From positions 1 to 38,732 of the forward strand of contig DEQO01000010.1 in the NCBI GenBank assembly GCA_002360495.1: 38,732 bases of DNA. The letters run 5' to 3'. Under the pieces are notes generated by a model. That model searched no databases. It had not been told where the DNA came from and was given only the letters and a program-made list of their open reading frames with translations. Every line of letters begins with the position of its first letter. Positions within the stretch are counted from its first letter, which is position 1. A program made the translations under genes and the position numbers. Shown here one piece after another: positions 22,654 to 29,986 of this stretch. Source of the stretch: Flavobacteriales bacterium UBA3364 (GTDB lineage: Bacteria > Bacteroidota > Bacteroidia > Flavobacteriales_F > PHOS-HE28).

Positions 22654-23936
22654 CCCTTATCCTCCTTCAAGGTGATCAACACCTTGTCGATGCGGTTGCC
22701 GTCCATGTCCAGGACCTCGGCCGTGAACGCTTCGGTGGAAACCTGGTCTCCGGCCTTCGGGATCCGGTCCATGCGACCCATGAAGTATCCGGCGATGGTG
22801 GCGTAGCCTGTCTCCTCCTCATCGATCAAGGTGCGACCGAAGTGATGGTTGAGGTCTCCGATCAAGACCTGACCGCCAACGAGCCACGATCCATCGGCAC
22901 GCTTCACCAATTCCGGACTGGTGTCCTCGTCCTCGTCCGGCAGGTCGCCCACGATGGCTTCTGTGAGATCGTGCAACGTGACCATGCCTTGCAATTGGCC
23001 ATGCTCATCGACCACCATGGCGGCGTACTGCTTGGCCTTTTTGAATTGCTTCAGGATGTCGAAGGCTTCGGTGTTCTGCGGTACAATGATCGGCGGGCGG
23101 ACCACATCGCCCAGCTTGAAACCGGGATTGTTCACCTCGTCCAACAGGTCCCGCGCAGCAAGCAGGCCTTGGATCTCGTCCAGGGTCCCCTTGCTTACCG
23201 GGAATTTACTGTGGTGGCTTTCCTTCACTTGCGCCACGATCTCATCCAGCGGTAGCGTACTGTCGATCCACTGCAGGTCCGAGCGGTGTGTCATCAGCGT
23301 GCGTGCCACCTGGTCGCTGAAGCGGAACAGGTTCTGGTGTGCTTCGGACTCCTGCTTGTCCAGGACGCCTTGCAGGTTCGCAGTGCGGATGATGGCGCGC
23401 AATTCCTCTTCGCTCAATCGATCGCCGGTGTTCTCACGGATCGGCAGCAGTTTCACGATCAGCGCCGTGGACATGGAAAGTGCCTTCACCAGCGGATAGG
23501 TCGCCATGGTAAAGACGCGGATGATGGGCGCGGCGAACAAGGCGATGCGCTCCGGATCGTTCAGCGCGATGCTCTTCGGCACGAGCTCGCCCACCACGAT
23601 GGTGAAATAGGTGATGCTGCCTATGACGATGACCAATGCGGCATTGTGCGCGTATGGCGCGATCGATGGCCAACGGTGGAAGACGGCCTCCAGGTCATCC
23701 GTCAACGCTGCACCGCCGTATGCCCCGGAGATGATACCGATGAGCGTGATGCCCACCTGCACGGAACTGAGGAAACTCTCTGGATCGGCCAGCAACGTCA
23801 AGATGGTCCGGGCTCTTTTCCCCCCGCGATCCGCCAGGGCCTGGATGCGGCTTTCCTTCACCGAGACCAAGGCGATCTCGCTCAGCGAGAAGAAGCCGTT
23901 GAGCAGGGTAAGCAGGAATATGACGAGGATCTCCAT
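22650..23936 (-). CDS. CNNM/CorC-type membrane protein with CBS domains (hemolysin family)
   Basis: 428 residues. The N-terminal DUF21/CNNM membrane domain (about 1-185) contains LTLLNGFFSLSEIALVSVKESRIQ, SVQVGITLIGIISGAYGG and IVVGELVPKSIAL. A CBS pair (about 205-335) includes LMTHRSDLQWIDSTLPLDEI and AAMVVDEHGQLQGMVTLHDLTEAIVGDL. The CorC_HlyC domain closes the protein (GGQVLIGDLNHHFG, AGYFMGRMDRIPKAGD). Members are magnesium exporters or sodium/magnesium exchangers, despite the historical 'hemolysin' label. It follows the serine hydrolase gene by 6 nt and overlaps the GT9 gene. Confidence 0.9.
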   Translation of the reverse strand: MEILVIFLLTLLNGFFSLSEIALVSVKESRIQALADRGGKRARTILTLLADPESFLSSVQVGITLIGIISGAYGGAALTDDLEAVFHRWPSIAPYAHNAALVIVIGSITYFTIVVGELVPKSIALNDPERIALFAAPIIRVFTMATYPLVKALSMSTALIVKLLPIRENTGDRLSEEELRAIIRTANLQGVLDKQESEAHQNLFRFSDQVARTLMTHRSDLQWIDSTLPLDEIVAQVKESHHSKFPVSKGTLDEIQGLLAARDLLDEVNNPGFKLGDVVRPPIIVPQNTEAFDILKQFKKAKQYAAMVVDEHGQLQGMVTLHDLTEAIVGDLPDEDEDTSPELVKRADGSWLVGGQVLIGDLNHHFGRTLIDEEETGYATIAGYFMGRMDRIPKAGDQVSTEAFTAEVLDMDGNRIDKVLITLKEDKG

Positions 23937-23942
23937 CAGCGA

Positions 23943-25067
23943 TCAGTTGACCTTGCCATAGAACGGTGCAAGGCTGCGAAATACGTTCTGCCAATCCACC
24001 CCGCCGTAGGCACCTCCCAACCGCACCATGACCAGTTCGCGGGACGGATCGACGTAGATGAACTGGCCCAGTATACCCTCGGCGGTGAAGTCGCCCTCAC
24101 CGGAGGGGAGCCACCATTGGTACCTGTAGAAAGAAGCACCGCCATTGGTCGTTACCGCCTTCGTGCTGGTCGATACCCATTCCTGGGGGACGATCTGTTC
24201 CCCGCGCCATGCCCCTTTCTTCAAGTACAGTGAACCGAGCTTGGCGAAATCGCGCGCCGGGGCATTGATGCAACAGAAGGCCTTCTCGATGCCGTCGCCT
24301 TTGTGGTCGATGCTCCACGTGGAGGCATGCTCCATGCCGAGCGGGGTCCAGATGCGATCGCTGAGGTATTGTGTCACGGTGCGCTGATCGCCCTTGGCCC
24401 GCAAGGCGCGTTCCAAGACCAGACCGAGCAGTTGCGTATCCCCGCTCACGTATTCCCACTTGCTGCCTGGTGGGTTCTTCAATTCGAGCTTCGTCGTGTA
24501 CTTCGTGAGTTGCCGTCCGTAGTAGAACTTGGCCACCGTGCCGAAGGGGTTCACGTAGCTCTCCTGGAAATCGATGCCGCTCGTCATTTGCAACACATGC
24601 TCGATGGTGACCGCATCGAAGCCATTGGCTTTCAGTTCGGGAATGTAGTCGGTGACGGGTTGTTGCACATCGCGGATCAGGCCATCGGCGATCGCCGTGC
24701 CGATGAGCATGCTCACCACCGATTTCGCCATGGAGAACGAGGGGTGCACGTGTCCCGCATCGTACCCTTTGAAATAGCGTTCGTAAAGGATGGTGTCGTG
24801 TCGGATGATGAGGAAGGCCACGGTCTTGTGATCGGCGATCCACGCATCGAACGGCACGGACTTGTCCCCTTCCGAGATGGCTTTGGGCCCGACTTCCATA
24901 GCAGCTTCGGCGTAGCGGAACGGCTGTGCGCTGGCTGGCAAGGGTCGCGATGGGAATTTCTTGTAGTCCCGGCGGTCGGCGAAGTTCCACACGACGAAAC
25001 GGCCAACGGTGCAACCGCTGGTCAGCAGCAGCAATAGGGTGATCGGAGCTATCCGGATAAGCTGCAT
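23943..25067 (-). CDS. Serine hydrolase lipoprotein, class C beta-lactamase / penicillin-binding fold
   Basis: 374 residues with a lipoprotein signal ending LLTSGC (Cys19). Active-site motifs of the family are SMAK (Ser112, Lys115) and the YxS/N element EYVSGD (Tyr206). The C-terminal strand region contains AEGILGQFIYVDPSRELVMVRLGG, where G.GGQ is the usual third motif in esterase-like members. Relatives are esterases, D-amino-acid peptidases or 6-aminohexanoate hydrolases more often than true beta-lactamases, so antibiotic resistance should not be assumed. It lies 9 nt after dapD; dapD makes a precursor of diaminopimelate in peptidoglycan, which is suggestive but not proof of a cell-wall substrate. 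Confidence 0.88.
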   Translation of the reverse strand: MQLIRIAPITLLLLLTSGCTVGRFVVWNFADRRDYKKFPSRPLPASAQPFRYAEAAMEVGPKAISEGDKSVPFDAWIADHKTVAFLIIRHDTILYERYFKGYDAGHVHPSFSMAKSVVSMLIGTAIADGLIRDVQQPVTDYIPELKANGFDAVTIEHVLQMTSGIDFQESYVNPFGTVAKFYYGRQLTKYTTKLELKNPPGSKWEYVSGDTQLLGLVLERALRAKGDQRTVTQYLSDRIWTPLGMEHASTWSIDHKGDGIEKAFCCINAPARDFAKLGSLYLKKGAWRGEQIVPQEWVSTSTKAVTTNGGASFYRYQWWLPSGEGDFTAEGILGQFIYVDPSRELVMVRLGGAYGGVDWQNVFRSLAPFYGKVN

Positions 25068-25076
25068 GATCGGTTC

Positions 25077-25892
25077 TCAGACGGCCACGCTGTGTTCACG
25101 CAGGGCGTCGTTCAGGGAGGTCTTGCGGTCGGTGCTTTCCTTGCGTTGGCCGATGATGAGCGCGCATGGCACACCGTATTCCCCGGCTGCGAATTTCTTC
25201 ATCACCGTGCCGGGGATAACGACGCTGCGAGGTGGGACGTGTCCTTTCATGCCGCGCGGTTCCGGACCTGTGACGTCGATGATGCGTGTGCTGGCCGTGA
25301 GCACCACGTTGGCACCGAGCACGGCCTCACGACCAACGTGTACGCCTTCCACCACGATCGCCCGGGAGCCGATGAAACAGCCATCCTCGATGATCACTGG
25401 TGCGGCCTGCACAGGTTCCAGCACGCCTCCGATGCCAACGCCACCGCTCAGGTGTACGTGCTTGCCGATCTGAGCGCAACTGCCTACGGTGGCCCAGGTA
25501 TCGACCATGGTGCCTTCATCCACGTACGCCCCGATGTTCACGTAACTGGGCATCAGGATGGTGCCTGGAGCGAGGTAGGCCCCGTACCGCGCCACCGCAT
25601 GCGGAACGACCCGCACGCCGAGCGATTCGTAGCCGCGCTTCAGTTCCATCTTGTCGTGGAATTCCATCGGTCCGGCTTCGAGCGTCCTCATGCCCCTGGT
25701 GGGGAAGTAGAGGATCACGGCCTTCTTCACCCAATCGTTCACCGTCCAGGCGCCGCCTTCTTCGGTAGGAGGGTCGGCCACCCGCAGTTCACCCTTGTCC
25801 AGCAGTTCGATGGTGTGCTCTATGGCCTGTACCACGGACCGTTCTTTCAACGATCCACGGTCCTCCCAGGCGCGTTCGATCTCTTCTCGCAT
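25077..25892 (-). CDS. dapD: 2,3,4,5-Tetrahydropyridine-2,6-dicarboxylate N-succinyltransferase
   Basis: 271 residues, normal family length, from ATG 25892 (MREEIERAWEDRGSL). The N-terminal helical domain is followed by AWTVNDWVKKAVILYF. The left-handed beta-helix then runs from about 100 to 250 (PGTILMPSYVNIGAYVDEGTMVDTWATVGSCAQIGKHVHLSGGVGIGGVLEP), and FIGSRAIVVEGVHVGREAVLGANVVL continues it. The enzyme catalyses the succinylation step of the lysine/meso-diaminopimelate pathway in the cytoplasm. The frame is open to 25991, but the first 33 residues there are not family-like. A CACCTTTG box ends only 4 nt before the ATG. Confidence 0.95.
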   Translation of the reverse strand: MREEIERAWEDRGSLKERSVVQAIEHTIELLDKGELRVADPPTEEGGAWTVNDWVKKAVILYFPTRGMRTLEAGPMEFHDKMELKRGYESLGVRVVPHAVARYGAYLAPGTILMPSYVNIGAYVDEGTMVDTWATVGSCAQIGKHVHLSGGVGIGGVLEPVQAAPVIIEDGCFIGSRAIVVEGVHVGREAVLGANVVLTASTRIIDVTGPEPRGMKGHVPPRSVVIPGTVMKKFAAGEYGVPCALIIGQRKESTDRKTSLNDALREHSVAV

Positions 25893-25896
25893 ACCG

Positions 25897-25904
25897 CAAA
25901 GGTG
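25897..25904 (-). promoter_or_regulatory. -7-like box CACCTTTG abutting dapD
   Basis: One mismatch from TAnnTTTG, 4 nt before ATG 25892. If used, transcription would start at or next to the A of the start codon, giving a leaderless message. Confidence 0.4.
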
Positions 25905-26062
25905 CTGAGTAGGGAGGGAATGCCGTCTGCGGAAGGCGCAGATGGGATCGAATGCAGGACGCGGGCTGTATTGGTCGACATGCCATTTCATGGCGCCAGT
26001 AGGAGCGGAACATTCTGCGAGATCTACGTATTCTGCTGACCGTATTGCATTTGCTTTGCCCC

Positions 26063-26473
26063 GTGCCCCGCGTGATCGCGATCGACTTCGGACTGAAACG
26101 GACCGGGCTGGCGGTGACCGATCCCCTGCGGATCATCGCCACGGCACTGGATACCGTACCTTCTCAGGGCCTGATCGCCTACTTGAAAGCCTACCTGGCC
26201 AAAGAGGCGGTCGACGGTTTCGTCCTTGGGCTTCCCAAGCACCTGGATGGCAAACCAGCCGGGATCGCACCCAATGTCCTCGCCCTCATGGACGTCCTGA
26301 AGAAGACCTTCCCGGCGCAGTGGGTGGTGACCGTGGACGAACGCTTCACCAGCCGCATGGCCCAAGACACGTTGCTCGCCAGTGGCAAAGGCAAAATGGC
26401 CCGCCGCGAGAAAGGGCAACTGGACCGGATCAGCGCCACCATCATGCTGCAGGGGTGGATGTCGGGACAGTGA
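26063..26473 (+). CDS. ruvX: Putative Holliday junction resolvase / pre-16S rRNA nuclease YqgF
   Basis: 136 residues from GTG 26063, which gives the typical N-terminus MPRVIAIDFGLKRTGLAVTD. The RNase H-like acidic residues of the family are seen: Asp8, Glu93 in VTVDERFTS, and Asp121 in KGQLDRISATIML. The FVLGLPKHLDG strand-loop sits between them. YqgF trims the 5' end of 16S rRNA precursor in Escherichia coli; resolvase activity was proposed earlier. An upstream TTG at 26045 would add six residues unlike the family. A TGCATTTG sequence (26046-26053) is a weak -7 candidate. The gene diverges from dapD across a 170-bp gap and precedes def. Confidence 0.9.
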   Translation: MPRVIAIDFGLKRTGLAVTDPLRIIATALDTVPSQGLIAYLKAYLAKEAVDGFVLGLPKHLDGKPAGIAPNVLALMDVLKKTFPAQWVVTVDERFTSRMAQDTLLASGKGKMARREKGQLDRISATIMLQGWMSGQ

Positions 26474-26481
26474 CCCAGGAT

Positions 26482-26545
26482 CAGGGGCTAGGGCAGCAGC
26501 AGGGCCATGCCGACCCATTGCACCCGCGCCTGCCCCTGTCCCTTG
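26482..26545. repeat. G-rich imperfect inverted repeat between ruvX and def
   Basis: Caggggctaggg near 26482 faces gcctgcccctg near 26529-26539 in inverted orientation. It shares the words CAGGGGC, GGCAGG and CAGGATC with the 19984-20052 element, so both may be copies of one dispersed intergenic sequence. Confidence 0.35.
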
Positions 26546-26551
26546 AGCACT

Positions 26552-26559
26552 TACTTTTG
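26552..26559 (+). promoter_or_regulatory. -7 box TACTTTTG before def
   Basis: Exact consensus, 8 nt before ATG 26568. The implied 5' leader is about five nucleotides or less, and there is no Shine-Dalgarno sequence. Confidence 0.6.
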
Positions 26560-26567
26560 CGCCTCGC

Positions 26568-27149
26568 ATGATCCTCCCTATTCGCGCCTATGGCGACCCT
26601 GTGCTGAAGAAAATGGCCCAGGACATCGAGCCCGGCCACACCGGCCTGAAGCAGCTCATCGCCGACATGTTCGAGACCATGTACGCCGCCAACGGTGTCG
26701 GTCTGGCAGCTCCCCAGATCGGGCAGAGCGTAAGGCTCTTCATCGTGGACGCCTCTCCCTTTGCCGAGGATGAGGACGGCAAGCCCACCAAGGATACCCA
26801 TCTGAAGGACTTCAAGAAGGTCTTCATCAATCCGTACATCGTGGAGGAGGAAGGGGAGGAGTGGCCCTTTGAAGAAGGCTGCCTCAGCATACCGAACATC
26901 CGCGAAGAGGTGTTCCGAAAGCCCAAGATCGTGCTGCAATACCAGGACGAGAAGTTCAGGGAATTCGAGGAGGAATTCGATGGCTTCGCTGCCCGTGTGA
27001 TCCAACACGAACACGATCACCTGGACGGCATCCTCTTCACCGACCACCTGCCACCCCTGCGGCGTCGCTTGCTCAACGGCAAATTGCGCGACATCACCCG
27101 GGGGAATACCGATGCCAAATACAAGATGCGTTTCCCGCCTGTCAAATGA
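26568..27149 (+). CDS. def: Peptide deformylase
   Basis: 193 residues. All three signature motifs are present: GVGLAAPQ (43-50), EGCLSIP (103-109, metal-binding Cys105) and QHEHDHLDG (146-154, metal-binding His147 and His151 with catalytic Glu148). The enzyme removes the formyl group from nascent proteins in the cytoplasm. An insert of about 20 charged residues (FAEDEDGKPTKDTHLKDFK) follows the first motif, as in many Bacteroidota. Its stop overlaps the next gene's ATG (ATGA). Together with ruvX upstream this gives a compact RNA and translation housekeeping cluster. Confidence 0.97.
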   Translation: MILPIRAYGDPVLKKMAQDIEPGHTGLKQLIADMFETMYAANGVGLAAPQIGQSVRLFIVDASPFAEDEDGKPTKDTHLKDFKKVFINPYIVEEEGEEWPFEEGCLSIPNIREEVFRKPKIVLQYQDEKFREFEEEFDGFAARVIQHEHDHLDGILFTDHLPPLRRRLLNGKLRDITRGNTDAKYKMRFPPVK

Positions 27150-27703
27150 TCGATGAAATGAAGAAGTTCCTGTTATTCCCGCTTGCTGCGCTCGTCCTTA
27201 GCGTCGGCTGTGGTGAGAAGGCCGAACAAGCCACCGATGTCGCCAGCCGCATCAAGGCCATGGAGGATTCCGTTTTCGAGAGCCTGAGCTTCGACCAACG
27301 CAAGGCACAAGCCCTGCTGGATGTGTACAAGTCCTTCGCCAAGAACTACCCGCAGGACAGCCTCGCCCCGGAATACCTCTTCCGCGCAGCGAACCTTGCG
27401 AAGACCATGCATGATGGCGAGCAGGGCATCGTCCTGTACGACCGCATCATCAAGGATTATCCCACCTGGAAGCGCCTGCCCGATGTGTACTACCTGAAGG
27501 CGTTCACGATCGATAGCGACCTGGACCGCAAGGGCGAAGCGAAGACCGCCTACGAGGAAGTGATCGCACGCTACCCGGACCATCCTTTCGCCAAGGACGC
27601 CCGTGCGATGATCGACAACCTGCAGTATACCGATGAGGAGTTGATCCAGCGGTTCCAGCAGATGCAGGGCGATAGCGCGGCGCCGGTGGCACAAGGCGAG
27701 TAA
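27146..27703 (+). CDS. TPR lipoprotein, BamD/YfiO-like
   Basis: 185 residues from the ATGA overlap with def; ATG 27158 (MKKFLLFPLAALVLSVGC) gives a tidier signal and is equally possible. The lipobox is LSVGC. The body has TPR-like helix pairs: AQALLDVYKSFAKNYPQDSLAPEYLFRAANL, GIVLYDRIIKDYPTWKRLPDVYYLKAFTI and AKTAYEEVIARYPDHPFAKDARAMIDNL, each with the YP..P turn seen in BamD and YbgF. The protein is probably anchored in an outer or inner membrane leaflet facing the periplasm and may scaffold envelope assembly. It is shorter than true BamD (about 245 residues or more), so it is a relative rather than BamD itself. Confidence 0.8.
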   Translation: MIDEMKKFLLFPLAALVLSVGCGEKAEQATDVASRIKAMEDSVFESLSFDQRKAQALLDVYKSFAKNYPQDSLAPEYLFRAANLAKTMHDGEQGIVLYDRIIKDYPTWKRLPDVYYLKAFTIDSDLDRKGEAKTAYEEVIARYPDHPFAKDARAMIDNLQYTDEELIQRFQQMQGDSAAPVAQGE

Positions 27704-27819
27704 CGGACCCGATCGGCAGTGGTCCTAACTGCCTGTCCCGTTTGTTGGGATCCATCCCCAATTGCTGAGCTTGTCAGCATGCTGAACGGTCCGATCGGTC
27801 GTAGCTTTCGGGATAACAC

Positions 27820-28152
27820 ATGAACATGCATCCTGGAACCACTCCCTGGCGGTTGTCGTTCGCTACCCTGGCCTGTCTGGTTTGGTACGCCCATGTATCG
27901 GTCGCGCAGCAGGCATCGCTCGCGAGTGTTGCCCTACCCATGGGTACGACGACCGTACAACAGATGCAGCAACCTGATGGCGCCGCAAAGGCCCGCCCGG
28001 CGCATCCTGCTGCAAAGGTGAAGCGTGAGGAACCCTCTGTTGGAGAACTGCTCGACCCAAACACCGTGCAGCCGGGCGGTTTCGTGGATTTCCTCTATTT
28101 CCCGAAGGGCCGCCGGCCGAACAAGCCGAGCCCCATGGTCGGTGGTTGCTAG
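27820..28152 (+). CDS. Small secreted protein of unknown function
   Basis: 110 residues. A signal peptide is plausible (WRLSFATLACLVWYAHVSVA-Q), then a Pro/Ala/Lys-rich stretch (AKARPAHPAAKVKREEP) and a tail ending PMVGGC. No family is recognised. Support comes from the signal peptide, base composition like the neighbours, and a TAGCTTTC sequence at 27802-27809, a weak -7 variant 10 nt before the start. The 116 nt in front hold no other gene. It could be a short Bacteroidota-specific exported protein or a chance frame. Confidence 0.45.
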   Translation: MNMHPGTTPWRLSFATLACLVWYAHVSVAQQASLASVALPMGTTTVQQMQQPDGAAKARPAHPAAKVKREEPSVGELLDPNTVQPGGFVDFLYFPKGRRPNKPSPMVGGC

Positions 28153-28258
28153 GCCACGCGCCCCAAACGGGTCGGCCCCTCCGCGCGATGCACGGTCCGG
28201 ATCGACCGATCTCAAGGGGATGTCGATCCACCCGATTCCTGCAGGACCTGGCCCTCGC

Positions 28259-28266
28259 TACATTTG
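28259..28266 (+). promoter_or_regulatory. -7 box TACATTTG before the Cys-repeat protein
   Basis: Exact TAnnTTTG match 16 nt before ATG 28283. It decides the start against the much longer open frame from 28025. Confidence 0.55.
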
Positions 28267-28282
28267 GCCAAAGGGCAAGCAC

Positions 28283-29977
28283 ATGCAAACACGTTTACGC
28301 ACCGCAGGCAGCATTCTGACCATCGCCTGCCTGCTCGGCTGCTCTGACTTCCTCTCGGCGCAGGAGAACGGTGCGAAAGCCGTACATCTGGACGCCCGGA
28401 ACGCGCTGTCCGTTGGAGGCCCCATCGAGATCGACCTTTCGGGGAACGATCATCCCGCGGCACCGGTTCCCGGTCCGGCCGGACCCGCGCTGCAGCAGGA
28501 TGATCGCGGCCAGTGTACCCCGGATGGACTCACGCTCTTGAACGAGGGCTGTGGCCCCGACGGCAACGGCGGAAGCGCCCCGCAGATCCGGGTCATCTTC
28601 CACATCAACGGCACGTGTTACGTGGGCAATTTGTGCTGGACGATCAACGGCGGGCCGTGGAACTGCAACTTCATCGGTGCAGGCAACGACATCCAGGATG
28701 GCGGAATCGTGATCCTGACCGGATGCCAGCCCAATTCAACTTACGTGTTCTACTTCACCACGATCGGTGGTACTTCCGGGCAGTTCAGTTACACCACGGG
28801 CGATTGCGTGCCGGATCCCTGCTTTCCCGAGAACCTCATCGCCTTGGCGAACGGCTGCACCTTGGTGGAAGACGAGGTATTGCCCACCGTCCGCCTGACC
28901 TTCACGATGGACGGTGGCTGCGTCGCTCAAACATTGTGTTGGACAGCGGGTGGCGCGCCGGAGGAATGCCTGAACCTGGTGGAGGCCGGCACGATCCTGC
29001 ACAGTGGCGACCACTACGACTTCACCGGCGCCCAGGTGAACACCGCGTACACGTTCCGATTCACCACCGCGGAAGGCACATCGGAGACCGTTGCCTTCAC
29101 CACCGGCGACTGCGAGGGTGCTGATTGCCTGCCGGTGGGCATGTCCTTCTCCAATGAACCGTGTGAGGAGTTCGATGGTCTGTATTACGCCACCATCCTC
29201 ATGACCTTCGACATCCATGGGGATTGCGAGGTGGAGGACTTCTGCTACACCGTGAACGGCGAGACCAACTGTGTGAACCTGCCCGAGGAGGACATCCACA
29301 TGCTCGATGGTGATCAACTCTATCTCCACCACACGCTGCCGAACTCCGAATACACCATCACCTACACCACCAGCGGTGGCGTTTCCGAGACCTTCACCTG
29401 GCAGACGATCGAGTGCTTCGATTGTTTCCCGCAGAACCTTGTGCTCACGCACAACAGTTGTCAGGGCACTTCGCTCGAGATCATCAATGTGCGGTTCAAC
29501 ATCGACGGGAACTGCTACGCTGAAGATCTGTGTTGGACAGTGGACGGGGGTGAGGTGGAATGCTTCAACCTACCCGGCTTCGAGACCTACATGTACGACA
29601 ACTACACCTGGCAATTCGGGAATTGGGACGGTCCCGTCACCTACCAGTTCTACTTCACCACGGAAGGCGGCCAGAGCAACACCTACACCTACCATGGCCA
29701 TGATTGCGACCCGGCAGGGCCCGATGCCGTGGAAGAGCTTGCGTTCGGCGATGTGGCCATCTATCCCAGTCCGGTGCAGGACCGCTTGAGCATCCGTACG
29801 GAACATCGCGGGGACTACGAACTCACCATCCTCGATCAACTTGGCCGCGCGGTGGTGCGAAAGGGGTTCAATGGCGACCGGTACGATCTGCCGGTGGCCC
29901 ATCTTCCCGAGGGTGTTTATTCCGTGGTGCTTGCCACCGATCAGGCGCGCATGGTGCGGCGGGTGGTGAAGCAGTGA
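28283..29977 (+). CDS. T9SS-secreted protein with four tandem Cys-rich repeats
   Basis: 564 residues. The signal peptide ends FLSA-Q; an internal CLLGC could also be read as a lipobox. An Ala/Pro linker precedes four repeats of about 94-102 residues starting at Cys78, Cys180, Cys282 and Cys381. Each has the plan C.P..L.L.N.C, then V...F.I.G.C....LCW(T/Y)..GG...C.NL, then Y.F.FTT..G.S.T...TG.DC, with about six cysteines per repeat. A type IX sorting domain closes the protein (AIYPSPVQDRLSIRTEHRG, LDQLGRAVVRKGFNGDRYDL, LPEGVYSVVLATD). It is predicted to be exported through the outer membrane and attached to the cell surface or released. The function of the repeats is unknown; adhesion is a guess. 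It converges with the next gene, 9 nt apart. Confidence 0.85.
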   Translation: MQTRLRTAGSILTIACLLGCSDFLSAQENGAKAVHLDARNALSVGGPIEIDLSGNDHPAAPVPGPAGPALQQDDRGQCTPDGLTLLNEGCGPDGNGGSAPQIRVIFHINGTCYVGNLCWTINGGPWNCNFIGAGNDIQDGGIVILTGCQPNSTYVFYFTTIGGTSGQFSYTTGDCVPDPCFPENLIALANGCTLVEDEVLPTVRLTFTMDGGCVAQTLCWTAGGAPEECLNLVEAGTILHSGDHYDFTGAQVNTAYTFRFTTAEGTSETVAFTTGDCEGADCLPVGMSFSNEPCEEFDGLYYATILMTFDIHGDCEVEDFCYTVNGETNCVNLPEEDIHMLDGDQLYLHHTLPNSEYTITYTTSGGVSETFTWQTIECFDCFPQNLVLTHNSCQGTSLEIINVRFNIDGNCYAEDLCWTVDGGEVECFNLPGFETYMYDNYTWQFGNWDGPVTYQFYFTTEGGQSNTYTYHGHDCDPAGPDAVEELAFGDVAIYPSPVQDRLSIRTEHRGDYELTILDQLGRAVVRKGFNGDRYDLPVAHLPEGVYSVVLATDQARMVRRVVKQ

Positions 29978-29986
29978 TCGCTTCCC

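Noticed and set aside
23943..25067. Antibiotic-resistance beta-lactamase
   Set aside because: SxxK and YxS motifs alone are shared by many esterases and peptidases; nothing points to beta-lactam hydrolysis.
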